Below, piece after piece: positions 52,001 to 64,000 of a DNA stretch of 64,000 bases (position 1 is its first letter; the number at the start of each line of letters is the position of its first letter). Made by a program: the position numbers and the translations under genes. The stretch lies in contig JABVXV010000040.1 of NCBI GenBank assembly GCA_013365325.1, positions 248,001 through 312,000 of the forward strand, in the 5' to 3' direction. Below the pieces are notes generated by a model, which was not told the origin of the DNA, did no database searches, and saw only the letters and a list, made by a program, of their open reading frames with translations. Origin of the DNA: Dipetalonema caudispina (taxonomy: Eukaryota; Nematoda; Chromadorea; Rhabditida; Onchocercidae).

Positions 52001-52753
52001 GCTGAGCCATTACGTAATCTTTTTTCTTTGGCAGAAAAATTCAAGCCAAACTTTAAGAATTGTTCTAGACTATTGAGATAATTGCAAATGAATAATTTGT
52101 AAGTTATGTGTTAAAATAATCTGTAGAAGATACAAGGTTTTCCAAAAAAAACCAGTTCATTTAGGTTTTTCAGAAGAGTTGCACTTGATAGGTATCCGGG
52201 AAGCATTTTTTAATTCATAAATGGGATTTCTCAAAGTCTTTCATTGCATTCTTCGTCGTGTTTCCATATATGAGTACTAAATTTGTAGTAATTACCAAAT
52301 CAGATTTTTGAAATTCCGGTGTTAAATGTAAATATTTTTTACCATCCGTAAATCTGATACTGCTACGATTTTTCTGGAAGTGTTTCTACTTTCCTGAGGT
52401 TTTTGACCAGAGGCGGGCTTTATGCCCTATTCTGGTAGGGAACCGTAGGAAGTTGTTTTTGCTGTCTTCGATATTGTCATGTTTGTTATGATGAGATTGG
52501 ATCTGACATCTTTTTTTTTAAAAATGAATTTGTGGAATCGTATCGCTTAGATTATTGGTGTTATTTCATTCAAAGGATAGGAAAGATAAGGACCATTTAG
52601 GTGAACAGATAAAATATCACTGAAGCAGTTCCTTTCAGATATTTTTGTTTGCTCAGTTATAGTGGATAGGAAAGAAAATCCCGTATGAAACGCGTGTAAA
52701 TGCAGTCGCGTAATGTGTGAATAATTAAGATGTTTATAGTAGTTTTGTTGCAG

Positions 52754-55579
52754 ATGTTGGCAGAATACAGCAGCGAATTATCGCAGCAGCGTGCTGGTGT
52801 TATGGAAAATTCCCAGCCAAGTTCTGGAACCTCCGGATCAGGTGGTAACGCTGGCTTATGTCGACATCTGGATGGTGCTGTTTACATATCAGCTTGTGCT
52901 ACAAAAATGGATACTATTGTTTTTATGCATAAGTGGAGTGTTGCACAGTTTTCGGCACAGCAAGAATTGTCATCACCGGGTGATTTCATCGAGTCAAAGT
53001 TAGTGTTAGGAATTTTTGCATTTCTCTGCAACTGTTACGTGACATCGGCAGAAAAATTTTTATCGTAGTATGTTCAATGGCAGTGTATAAGCTAAATTTT
53101 TAAGTCTGCTTGAAAACTAACTGCAGAAATTGCTTATCACTGAAGATGAATTATTGGCAAGTCAAAAAGAATTGATTTATAAAATTTCACCCAACCATAC
53201 TTTACGTTTATTCGCAATTGACTGTCTACGACCAGATACGTCGTTACCATTTTATTATTTTTAGTCAAAATGTTTTCTGAAAATTTTGTTTGGGATATAT
53301 GTGTTTAGTTCAGAATTGAGCGTGCCAAAGCATTTGAGCAAAGCTTCAAATTTTTAATAGTATACATAATGTAATGCATTCAATAAGTTAACAAATTCTT
53401 CAGCATATTTGGTTCTACAGATCACGATTATCGATTCCGATTGAAACTGTTTCCTTGCGGTAAAGATGAAGAATGTCGAGGATATCTTTCCTTATTTCTC
53501 CAGATTTTCAGTAAGTATATGAATCGCACTAGGTGAGTTAGGTTTAAGTGTTAGTACTCTACAAGAAGGAAAGCTAATTGTAAATTAGCCCTACTTTCAA
53601 AGATGTCCCAGAAAGAAGTCTACTTAGACAGTAATAAGATCTATCAATGCTGAAGATTTCGATTACACTACTGTTGTGTTTAAGGCAACTTTCAAAAATA
53701 TTAACAGCCGTGCTTCAGAATGTCCATCTGCAAAGCTGCGTTTTCGAGTAAACTTCTACATTGAAGCTGCGGATGGTCCACGAGGGTGTGCACTGAACAA
53801 AAATGTTGTCACTATTAATCGCGGTGGGATTGTTACTGCGTCAAAATTCTTTTCCACTGAGACTTTAAAGGTTCTTTATGAAGTATGACAAGATATACCT
53901 TCGTTTACTTAACGTTGTTACGTTTAGGTAATTTCTTGATAGTCGTATCCTTAGTTGATGTCGCTTAGAGTAGAAACCTAATTAGCATAAACAATCAACA
54001 AAATGCAACAATAGCCTTTGATTGTTTCGGATATTTTTCTTTGATATTAATTTGAATTCTGATAAAAGCTTCCAATTTTGCATTTTTACAGAGCCGTGTT
54101 GCTAAATTTTTACCTGATGATGTCTTAACTGTTGGTGTGGAGTTAACTGTGTACGGAGACCATAGCTGTACAGATATAGAACCTGATGTGGATATATTTT
54201 GTGGAAATAGTGGTTCTTCGACATCCGGAATTGCTTTGAGCATCAGTGATGAAGCTAAGACACGCCTTGATCCGCATTTTATGGGTAGGTTCTGTGAATT
54301 CACTTTACACATTATCGAATAAAATTTTTCATCTTAATGTCGTATTGCTGCTGCCTAGCTCACTCAGATAGTTCTTTCTAATCCAAAATTACCTGAAACC
54401 TTTCGATTTTAATCTATTATTACCACCTTACGATCTCAGAAGTTGCAAATTTTCTGTAATTTAAAATGAATGGATCAGTAAATGCCGAAATTCCGTTGGT
54501 GCTCAATCTCATTTGTTGTTAGTTTCCATTACTTGATCATTGCAGGACGCGATTTGGGGCAGTTACTGGATAGTGGCGATTTTTCAGATTTCACACTTCA
54601 CGTAGGTCGGCGTTCCTTTAAATGTCACAAGGCGATCCTTTCAGCACGGTCACCTTTCTTCCAGGCAATGTTCAGAGACCAGACTAATCAAGAAAGCTTG
54701 ACTGGAGAAGTTGGTTTACTTTGGTTTCGTTACGTTAATCATTTTCTTAGCAACATCTTTACTCTTTTAAAGAGTGACTTAATTATTTAGGTAAATTTGG
54801 AAGATATAACCCCAGAAACAATGGCATGTGTCCTGGAATACATTTACAAGGATAATTGTTCGGAATTATCAAAGCGAACGCTAGAGATCTTAGCTGCTGC
54901 AGACCGGTAACTTTTTTTTTTTTACTTTTACTTCAATCTCACGGTACAATAAATTAACCAGGTCTTTTTTTGAGATTTTGCCTGGACCGTTTGAAGAGTT
55001 TGTGCCAGGAGGCTCTGGTAAGAGATCTGTCACCCAACAATTTTTGTGAACGTCTTCGAGCTGCAGACATGTATAATGCTTCCGCCTTGAAGTGGAAAAT
55101 TTTGAATTTATTACAAAAACACCGCAACTATGTTATCGATAATGAGGTACCTCGCATTTTTATTCCATATGTTCTTGTTTTTTGAGGGAGAAAGAGGAAA
55201 CATGCATTACTGTGGATAGTTGGGATTAAAATAATTGAATAACTTTACCTACGTTTACTTTCTGCTATTTGTTTATGTGCTTGTTGTTATTGAACACTGT
55301 TAACTACTTACATATATTCCCTGTTTATCTCACAAGTTCTCATTACAAATCATTTCGAGAAGTAAAATTGTGTCATGTGTCTCTTTTATGCTTACAAGGC
55401 GTGGTCTTTAGGACTGGGTCACATTGGAAAATGAATGTCCATATTTGGCAGCAACGGTTGCAAGGCATATGTTATCCACTGACAGTGTTGGCAATATATT
55501 ATCGAGTTCCACTACCAACATGAGTAATTTAAATCAGTATAACGAAGCAGTATCGGTCAAAAGACCACGACTCGGCTAA
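52754..55579 (+). CDS. MATH-BTB protein (SPOP / BATH type CUL3 adaptor)
   Basis: MATH-BTB proteins bind substrates through MATH and recruit CUL3 through BTB/BACK. Exons 52754-52998, 53404-53510, 53656-53870, 54092-54284, 54546-54709, 54791-54906, 54975-55146, 55412-55579, all in phase, give 459 aa. MATH region (about 45-220): [42 protein letters not shown] and [20 protein letters not shown] region (about 255-370): [49 protein letters not shown] and [13 protein letters not shown] segment: [16 protein letters not shown]-terminal KRPRLG resembles the basic SPOP tail (PPRKRLK). The 50-residue N-terminus is Ser/Gly/Gln-rich. The ATG abuts TTGTTGCAG, a cis or trans acceptor. A linker at about 225-250 is Ser-rich. 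Nematodes have many bath genes, so no symbol is given. Confidence 0.92.
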
Positions 55580-57928
55580 TTCTATTGGTTTGTTAAATAT
55601 TGTTTTAAATTTCATTTGGAACGAGTTTCAAAATAATTTGGGTCATTCTACGCTGGAAGCAGTGTTACTTTAAAATAAAGTCTTTTTTTTTTACCGTTTA
55701 TTATCATTTTCTAAAACTGCAGTTATATGAATTTGTTTTAGTGCTTACGTACAAATGGTAGAAGACAACCGTACAAGCATTTCGGACAATGCGAGCTGTA
55801 ACTTTCTGCGTTAGAACGAGAAGCTTATTTGTTCTTTAATTTTCCTTTTTTTTTCGTTTTTTTTTCTTTTTTTTTTTGTTTTATTTAGTAACGGATTTTC
55901 AGTATTTTTTCTATTGGATTTTGTATTTCCTTATTTTCATGAGAGTATCTTCGTGAAGGTGAGGAAAATAATTTATTTGGAAATAAGGCTAAGATAATGA
56001 AGATAGTGACACGCTGGCTTTTTTTCTGTAGAGCTTTAAAGATGTTTAACAGTCAGTTTTCCAAAAAGATTTAAATTAAAATTAGATTAATGCTAAAAAA
56101 TTCTTCAGATGCCTAAATACTTTTACTCTTGTATCTCGTCGATTCTTTATCAAATTTTTCTTGGTATCCAAATTTCAATTGTATACGTATATACATTTAT
56201 GCTTCTTTGTTTGTGCTTATTGTATGTATTTATTTGCTAGTCAGTCCTGTCAGGCTATCTATTTGACGAAATTGTGGATATGGTTATAGCAACATGATGT
56301 AATTTAAGAGGTATAGCTACATTTGGCAATTTTTTTTTGCTACCTTTGGAAAAGGTTGAATGCTTAAATAAGAAAGAAGTCTTTGCACTTTTTTATTTTG
56401 TCTCAAATATATTCGAACTTGATATTTTTCATCAGTAATTCAAATTTAGACTGTATTGGATCCTTTTACAGTCTCAAGCCTCGTTTCTGAAGGGTCCTAC
56501 TGCATTTTGTTTTCTTTGCAATTCATATTGTTCGAGTTACCTTGGGCATATCTCTGCAAAGTTTCTTGCGAAGTAATTTTATAACAAAAGATGAAATACT
56601 GCTCGGGAATATTGGTTACTCTATTTGAGTTCTAAAATGCACTTTTGCATAATTTTTGTTTAGCACTTCATTTGCCTTCCATGTCTTTTATACTTTTAAT
56701 TGCTCCGGGTTACACATGAAGTCATGTGCCATCACGGGTCTTAAGAGAGATTTAGGGCGAATGTGTTATACGCAAGATTCTTAAATCATTCTTTGTCTTT
56801 TTCTTCTTTTCATAATTGTAAATAATTTATATTGCCGGTGGAAATTTTATTCCTTTTTGTAAGGAAGTTGAAGATAAATATATAAAAATAACACATAAAA
56901 ATCATACAAAATAACAGAAGTCGTGCAAAAAATAAATGAAATAAACAGTGTATGTTATGAAGATTTCGTTTGCCACAAAATCTAATATTGAGGAGTTTTC
57001 TTTCTTTTTTTTTTTTTTTTTTTGAAGATTTTTTTAGGTAAATGGTGTAAATCTGGTAGGTAATGAATGTACAAAGACCGACAGAAAAAGTTTAGTGTAA
57101 GAAGAGAGATATAAACCAGAAAAAGTTATTTAAAGGTTTTACCTATACTAGCTTAAGTGCTTCACGTTAATTTACAGTGATTTACTGATGCAATACCTAC
57201 CGTTTACTGCCAATACTTGTCATTTTGGCTCTATATTGTGATCTACTTCCAATATTTTTTAAATTTATGTTTCTTATAAAATGCTAAGGATCTAAAATGT
57301 GTGGAATCCGAAGTATAGTGCTTGAGCTTGGAATTTGGCTTTTTTTGAATTTGATTAAAAATACACTTTGAAGTATATTTATATATATATAAAGTTTTTT
57401 TCTGGATTTCATCAAAATATAAAAATTCGGCAATTCCCCAAAGTCCTTCGCAAAATATCGAAAGCATCTAATGAAACAAGAAATTTCTAAATATCGGAAA
57501 AAATGAGCGGTACTGTGAGGATAACACAAACGGATAAAAAGTCATTTCTCCCATTTAAATCACCATTATCGCTAACGCTTTCAAAGGCAATAAATGATGT
57601 AATGTCGCGGATCCGTAATTCGGGTCAATTATGAACGTTCTCACTATTGTCATTCATTGACCGAACCACATAAATGTCACGACAGTCTCTGAAATTCAAT
57701 ATATTTTAATGAATTAGAGAGAAAAAGTAATTCCCTCCGCCTTTTTAATATTTATTCGCTGAAAAAGACTTCTTCATCTTTCGTACAGTTTTCCATTCGA
57801 GTACATTTGATGGACTGTTTGTTTCAACTTCTTCTTAGACTTCAATAAATGATCACTTTTGCATTCGGTAGTGTTGGATGCAGTTAACCAAGAATTGTTC
57901 CAATAATGTCTCACTTTTGCATATTTAG
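55580..57928. other. Intergenic, MATH-BTB to PAN gene
   Basis: About 2.3 kb with poly-T tracts (for example 57001-57023) and no supported exon. Short open frames on the minus strand near 57243-57529 lack codon character and splice partners. Confidence 0.5.
55674..55679 (+). terminator. Polyadenylation signal of the MATH-BTB gene
   Basis: AATAAA 95 bases after the stop codon, followed by a T-rich stretch. It fits a short nematode 3' UTR. Confidence 0.6.
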
Positions 57929-60853
57929 ATGAGAATATCGATATGCTTTTGCTTCCTTGTGCTCATATCGTTAAGAAAGTGCTTGAGCATAAAGCATGAA
58001 TACGAAGCTACAGATTCCATGGATCAGAACAAGTATGGAATTTCTTTTGAAATTTTAAGCTTTAAATATTATCTATTCATTAGCGTACATCTCTTGGATT
58101 TGACAAATGATGAAATCTTCATGTTTCCTTTATATCATCGTTTCTGTGTGGAAGAGTGAAGGTAATAGAAATAACACTTGACCATGGAAGAAATGTGGTC
58201 CAATTTTCATTAGATTGAGTGCTCGCAAAATTAAAAGTGTGTTCATAAACAACTTAAATTTAAGAATTTCCAAATTTCAAAAAGTTCAAAACTCCATTCT
58301 CTTCAAAGAAAAAAAAAATTAAAACATACAGTACGGGGAAAAGGCGTAGGATGGAATTTGGAATCAGTTATCCAGCGGAAATTATATCAAAAGATGCCAA
58401 GGGCGCCAAACACATAAGTCAAGGATACTCGAATAAAGATAAAAAAGTAAGTTTAAATTGAAGTACAAAATCCATTCGATGGAATTTAAATTAATAAAAA
58501 GTTATGTCTAGGCCTGATTTATGAGCGCTATTTTCTTTGCAAAAATAAATGAATTCTATTTTTTTCAATTAAAAAAAAGAAAACTTTTTTGATAGAATAA
58601 TAAATATTCGAAATTGTATAATATTAAAACAAAGTTCCAGCTCTCCACTACTGAGAATGTTTTATCAGCCAAGCAACAACGTGATCTGATCATTGGTAAA
58701 CCGGATCTAAGTACGTAACTATTTGAAACTTCATTGTAATATTCAGAGTTCCGAATTTCCCCAGTAAAATAGTCATAATTCTAAAAAATACTTCACTTTT
58801 ATTTCAAATTGTGAATATCTGAATCAGGTGATGCATGCTTTCGTGTCTACAACGAATGCATCATTGTCAATGCGCAACCGTATGAACGACGATCCAACAT
58901 ACAATTAGAAAAATGCAAGCAACAATGCATGCAATCACAAAGTGGTCTTTATAGTTGTCGTTCATTGGTATATGATATTGCTAACAAGGTACCTTTCCAA
59001 GTTTCTAGAAGGGGCTTTAATTTTGCAAACATTTTAAAGTTTCAAAATTTCTACATCTCCACTTGTACAATTAGAAAACATAAATAACCTTTTCCCATTA
59101 TTGATTGATTCTGTCTTCATTAGTTGAAAGAATTGCGGAATTGCATCATTTCTCTCAGTTGAATTAGGAACAAATGATCCAAAAGAAGTCCGTATACTGC
59201 AAGAAATTTGAAGTTCCTCAAATCAATTTGCTTTCAGATTTGTGATTTTTTTGCTCATCAAGGTGATCAGCTACCGGCAAAGTAAGTTTTCCCTTAGATA
59301 TTCTTTGCGATGGAATTTCATTAAGGTTAGTATATTCATATTTACTTGTAGATTTTAGTTTAAACTATGGTGAATTTGAATTTAAAATTTAATGTTTGCC
59401 TCAAAATTCTTTTTTTTTCTTTTTTTTTTTTTTTTGTAGACTACTCAAGTACTATGAACATTCATATTTGGAGCCAACTTTTGCTGATGAATGCGATTTG
59501 GAATATGCTGAGAAATCAAAGAAATCAGTTGATCCTGCAGGCTTGATCTTATTCATAGATTTCAAAGAAAAAAAGGATCTTCGCAAGAATTTCATGATCA
59601 AATAAATTGAAAGTAATTTTATTGCTGTAATTAAATTCAAATTTATATAGGTAGAAAACTAAGCGACACAATGCTATTGAATGAAGATGCGAATCAAGAA
59701 ACCTGTGAAGAAGGCAAGGTTGCCAAATATCTGCGAACAGAAGGATTTAAGCTTGACAGTGCCGATCGGGTAGATTTGAAAATTTATAATTTGGATGCAT
59801 GCATCGATGCATGTACCAATAATATCGTTCGTTCATTTCAATTTCTAATTTCAATACATAAGAATAAGGATTCCTTTAATTTAACAAGGTCTTGAGCAAA
59901 ACTGAAACTGGTATTTGAAAGATAAAACTAAACTTCTTGATAAATATCAGTCATTAAGTTAATTAGATTCAAAGATTGTTTGGATAAGAAAGATTTCAGC
60001 TATTAATATTTTTATTAAATTTTAATTCTATTCTTCCAGCCACCAATAAATGCTCAAATTTACAGGATGATAAAGGACATACTTTCGGATGTCGTTCTTT
60101 TAATTATAACGAGAATGGTTGTAGTTTGTTTGGAGAAGCAGCAACACCACGAGGTATCAGACAACTCAAACAAAATTCCTACACTAATTATTATGAGAAG
60201 ATTTGTGTAGACAATGATTTAATGAGGTTTTTTTTTTTACAATTCATCAATTTTTGATAATTCTTATCATTTTCCTGTACATCACCTTATTTGATACTAT
60301 CTTTTTGAGGTACTCAAAAATAGCTTTCAACTTTCTGACTTTTAAGTTTCAAATATATTTTCAGCAACGAATGTCAAAGTGTAAATCGATTCCCACAAAT
60401 GATACTGGTTGGTTTTGCGGAAGCAGTTGTTACAGCACCATCATTTATGGGATGTTTCGAAAATTGCTTGAAATCACGACAGTTATTTGCGATGAATTGT
60501 ACCAGTGCTGTATATTTCTATGAGGTAGAGTGTAGCTATTTCTCAAGCAAATTTCAGAAACTACAAGTTGTTTAAGTTCATACTGTCCATTTACTTATTT
60601 CTGTTACGTATCCATGTAGTTCATAACATGCGCTGTGATATAAGTTAAATGAAGCAAAATGATATTCTCGGATGAGATTTTCAAATGTTATTTTCAGGAA
60701 ATGGAGCAGAATTGTATCTTAAATAGTGAAAATAGACAAACACAAAAGAATCTTTTTGTGGAAGAAAACACCGATATTGTGGATTATTTCGAAATAAGTT
60801 GTCCATTAAGAAAACGAAAGAAAGTGATCGATGATTTGTTGTTCAAAAGTTGA
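57929..60853 (+). CDS. Secreted PAN/Apple-domain protein
   Basis: PAN modules are disulfide-rich extracellular domains. Nematodes use them in apical matrix proteins. Exons 57929-58032, 58332-58446, 58641-58710, 58828-58988, 59238-59281, 59440-59582, 59651-59826, 60066-60226, 60365-60524, 60698-60853 give about 429 aa. A signal peptide is visible (MRISICFCFLVLISL), then a basic linker, then three Cys-rich PAN units. PAN 1: DACFRVYNECIIV, LEKCKQQCM, YSCRSLVYD, KICDFFAHQGDQLPA. PAN 2: ETCEEGKVA, LDACIDACTNN, FGCRSFNYNENGCSLFGE. PAN 3: NECQSVNRFPQM, MGCFENCLKSRQ, MNCTSAVYF, QNCILNSENRQT. It ends with a basic RKRKK and no TM or ZP domain. The junction after 59582 requires a GC donor and is uncertain. 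Other junctions are in phase. ATATTTAG immediately precedes the ATG. Confidence 0.8.
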
Positions 60854-61294
60854 TTAATAATAAGTTATTGACAATCTCGAATATCTGTTCAATTTTTTTT
60901 TTGTTCACATCAAAATTAGAAATTCTTCTTCATATTGAGGGTAAAACAAAAAGTTTGATTTTTGACAAACGAATTAGTCAGACATTCATTGACACATTCT
61001 GCATTGTTCAGTGCATAAAGATGGATGTATCGATTGACCTTTTTATTTTTTTGTGTATAATAAACATATTGCTACCGCCTTTCTGATAGTTGTAAAAAAT
61101 ATTTCCCTATCTCAATCGATCAAACAATCTTGAAGGAAAACTGGAAGATACAGAAACTTGTATTTAGAAATCATTAGAATATTTTATGAACTGGGCTTTT
61201 ACGATATGCATGGAAAAAATGCCTGAAGAATACAATTTTTTTTCAAAATATAGTGTATAGTAATCAGTAAAACACGTTAACTACAACGTCAATT
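60854..61294. other. Shared 3' region of PAN and collagen genes
   Basis: Convergent 3' ends. AATAAA at 61059-61064 lies about 206 bases after the PAN stop codon. No exon seen. Confidence 0.6.
61059..61064 (+). terminator. Polyadenylation signal of the PAN gene
   Basis: AATAAA downstream of the PAN-gene stop codon in an otherwise non-coding stretch. Confidence 0.5.
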
Positions 61295-63539
61295 TCAAAG
61301 AAGCGTACGTCTTGATTTATATCCTTTATCGCTATCGTCAGGATTTTCAAAATCAACTTTTCCGAAGCGTCCACTTTCTTCATCATTCTTATGTATGTTT
61401 TCCGTTTTACTTCCGCTATCATCATTTCTACCAGAACCAGAACCAGGACCTAACCGATGTGCATCAGCATGTTCACGTACCGGACATGGACAGTACTAAA
61501 ATCTCCAGATTTCATAGAATATAAAAAATTTAGGCTGCATTGTAGTAGATTCAGCGATTGAACGAACTTCAAATTTGAAATAAATTTTAATGAGCAGCAG
61601 ACAAATGGAATTTATTTCGTTTTCTATTTCGAAATCCATTAAACCAACCTCAGCATCTTTTCCAGGATTTCCAGGTGGACCTTCCGGACCTTCTTCACCA
61701 TCACTTCCTTGTGGTCCTTGGAAACCTAGCTGACCTGGAGGCCCTTCAGGACCTGGTTCTCCTGGTGGTGCATCTTTGCCTTTATCTCCAGGTGGTCCTT
61801 CAGGACCCTGGTCACCTGGTGGACCACGATTGCCTTTTCGTCCAACAACTTTTTCGGCATCAGTACCTTTTTCGCCTGGTTCTCCGGGCTTACCATCCAA
61901 TCCTACAAATCAATTCAAATATTACTGGAAATCAACATCATGAAAATTAGCAGAAATATGAAATAAAGGAAAAAAATACCTGGCGGTCCTGGTGGACCAA
62001 TATCGCCTGGTGGTCCTGGATTTCCATCGCGCCCCGGGAAACCTGGTGCACCTTTTGGTCCACGTTGGCCACGGATACCCGGTCGACCAGGAGGTCCCGA
62101 AGGACCGGGTGGACCTTCCGGACAATTGAAACATCCAGACGGACCTTCCTGCTGGACATCTTCTGCATCAATGCCATCCTTACCATCTTTACCAGGAATT
62201 CCATCTTCGCCATCAACACCTTTTTCACCTTTCAGTCCCGGTGGACCCGGTGGGCAAGTATTTTCTAAGCTGCATACTGAAATTTCCGGATCTCTATCAC
62301 AATGAAATCTCTTAGAGAGATGACGCTATCGAGTCTTCCGATTTTGTCAATACAAGTTTATATTTAAATGGTTTTTCAAAGTGGAAAATTCTGTTAATTC
62401 TGTTACTCCTGTTAATGATTTAAGGAAATTTGATAAAGTAAATTTTGTAAAAAGCGAGTTGAAAAATGAGAATGTAGAAACATACCACACCATCCATTTT
62501 TCGGGAAACCTGGAGGTATGAAAGAACCGCTGAATGGACGAAATTGTTGCCCAGGTTGACTAACTGAGTCACCGGAACGAGGTGGTGAGAGAAAAGTTCC
62601 GGTACCTGATGGTTTCCCATAAGTGTTATCACTAGCACTTATCGTTGGTTCACTGCCTGGAGGGTAACCTTTTGGATGAATTTCCGCTTCGGAGTAGCTT
62701 CGCTCACCATTATCAATCACTTTACTGGGGGCCACTTAAATTCATGTATGATAGATATATTATGAATAAAATCATCACAATAATACGAAATATTTGAATT
62801 TATATTATATTTCAAAACAAATCTCATAACCTTTGGGATGTACTTGAAATTTTGTCAATTGACTCTTTTGAATTTTCCATTCTAACTTTTGAAGATTGCG
62901 AAAGGCTATACTCTATCAGCAAAACACTTATTCCCATTCCTTTTTTAGTTGTGGAAATTTTCAGTTGGAACAAAAAGATTACCTTCTCGTGAATTTACAC
63001 TGTATGGATTATTATATTGTTCGCTGACTACAGTTGGTGGTATGTCACCATAATTTGCACCACCAGAATCGTATCCATTACCACCACCACCACTACTACT
63101 ACTGCCGTAACTGTTATCGCTCGATGAACTACCGTAATTGCTACCACTCGATGAGCTGTCGTAGCTCTTACCACCTCCGGTAGAACTGTCATAACCACCA
63201 GTACCGCTTTTTGTACTTTTATCATAAATGTTGTAGCTAGCCTGACGACGTAAGCGATTTGATGGGGTTCCAGCGCCAAGGCCGATCATTTCTTTCCACA
63301 AATCATCCGTTTTAACCTAAAAGAGATCGATGATTTTATTATTCCGGTATTTCTGATATCGGAAAACTTTTAGATTTTTAAACCAATAAATTTTAAACCT
63401 TGAAAGAATCAATTTCCGAATCTAGTTCAGTCCAAATTGATGTGACATCCTTGTGTATGGCCGCGATCGCTAGTAAGCAAACAATGAGTGTTGCTCCGGA
63501 AAATACAATTGTCCCCAATGTTGCATTTTCCACAGACAT
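61295..63539 (-). CDS. Cuticle collagen
   Basis: Structural collagen secreted by hypodermis into the cuticle. Exons 5' to 3': 63399-63539, 62983-63316, 62486-62734, 61980-62276, 61649-61902, 61295-61495, all in phase, giving 444 aa. The N-terminal membrane-anchor segment [14 protein letters not shown] is followed by the family block [21 protein letters not shown] subtilisin/furin-type site (RLRRQ) follows. A long Ser/Tyr/Gly-rich block (for example [20 protein letters not shown]) and a Pro/Ser region come next. Gly-X-Y tracts are divided by Cys knots: [25 protein letters not shown] and, after the last tract, YCPCPVRE. The C-terminal tail of about 60 residues is acidic and non-collagenous, ending RRTLL. 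It is larger than the usual ~300-residue cuticle collagens. I do not assign a dpy/rol/col symbol. Confidence 0.92.
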
Positions 63540-64000
63540 TCTTCGTCCCTTTATCAATTATAAGTTTATTGGCTTTGAAATACCTTAACAAATTAATTTG
63601 ATTTAAAATAAACAGCAATGTTTAAGCAAAACTTATCAGCAAATCATAATCGTCATAATTATACTAATCACTATGATTATCTTATCATCATTTACCAACA
63701 CTAATAATACTGATTACAAAAATTAGTGATAGAATGAAGATGGTTACAACGAAGTCTCGAACATGTGCATATGATTTAAGTGTGTTACATACATTTACGC
63801 AGGATACTTAAGGTATTACGGAAAATTTGTAACGCCACTGCATGGGTAATTTCTGGGTGCTGGTGTAAGTGGTTGTAACTTTCAGAACCTACCGATCAGA
63901 TATCACTGTGAATGATGCATTTCTTCGTATCAACGCCAAAATTGTTCATAAAAAAGACAAAAGAAAATTAATGAAAGGAGATCGGCAGAAATTGGTTAAT
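63540..64000. other. Upstream region of the collagen gene
   Basis: Promoter-side sequence of the minus-strand collagen. No coding exon seen before the end of the window. Confidence 0.5.

Larger units (their letters stand above)
44566..52753. other. 8.2 kb gene-poor region
   Basis: No exon set that I can support on either strand. It contains an acidic small ORF (46503-46661), a long TAA trinucleotide repeat (48970-49065) and a less AT-rich block with a 118-codon open frame (about 50217-50576). It lies upstream of both flanking genes (cuticlin minus, MATH-BTB plus), so much of it may be regulatory. Confidence 0.5.

Noticed and set aside
1..64000. CRISPR arrays, rRNA genes, spliced-leader RNA genes, intact transposase genes
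   Set aside because: No regularly spaced direct repeats, no rRNA-like conserved stretches, no SL1-type sequence and no transposase motifs were seen on either strand by reading. A computed search would be more sensitive.

Overview
The window is nuclear DNA of a nematode, most likely a clade III (filarial or related spirurid) species. The evidence is a strongly AT-rich sequence, many short phased introns with TTTCAG-type acceptors, splice-acceptor-like AGs just upstream of start codons (the pattern expected for spliced-leader trans-splicing), and nematode-specific families: a cuticle collagen, a vWA+ZP cuticlin and a PAN-domain secreted protein. Species assignment is inference. Nothing looks bacterial, viral or CRISPR-related.

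Layout. 196-5786 (+): 3' part of an APC4/emb-30 gene, with the WD40 half lying before the window. 6644-9856 (+): complete SLC36-like amino-acid transporter (9 exons, 460 aa). 11890-16097 (-): complete lin-9 (10 exons, 546 aa), convergent with the transporter. 18150-24647 (+): TMEM245 homologue (17 exons, 756 aa). 27511-33671 (+): ZER1/ZYG11-type CUL2 substrate receptor (16 exons, 859 aa). 35701-35988 (+): single-exon dpm-3. 37633-44565 (-): cut-6-like cuticlin (13 exons, 578 aa). 44566-52753: an 8.2 kb stretch with no supportable gene. 52754-55579 (+): MATH-BTB protein of the SPOP/BATH type (8 exons, 459 aa). 57929-60853 (+): secreted PAN-domain protein (10 exons). 61295-63539 (-): cuticle collagen (6 exons, 444 aa).

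Two themes recur. One is cell-cycle and ubiquitin control: APC/C subunit 4, the MuvB/DREAM subunit LIN-9, a CUL2 receptor and a CUL3-type adaptor. The other is the apical extracellular matrix or cuticle: vWA-ZP cuticlin, collagen and PAN protein. The genes are not otherwise an obvious pathway.

I reconstructed exons by hand from reading frames, GT/AG sites and splice phase, and most genes close perfectly in phase. The exceptions are the most interesting items: a TT instead of GT donor in the TMEM245 gene (23351), a GC-AG intron in the cuticlin gene (38164), a possible second GC donor in the PAN gene (59583), an unrecognised C-terminal extension or separate gene after APC4, and a 76-nt tRNA-like element inside a TMEM245 intron. 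I did not find a convincing new multi-gene system.
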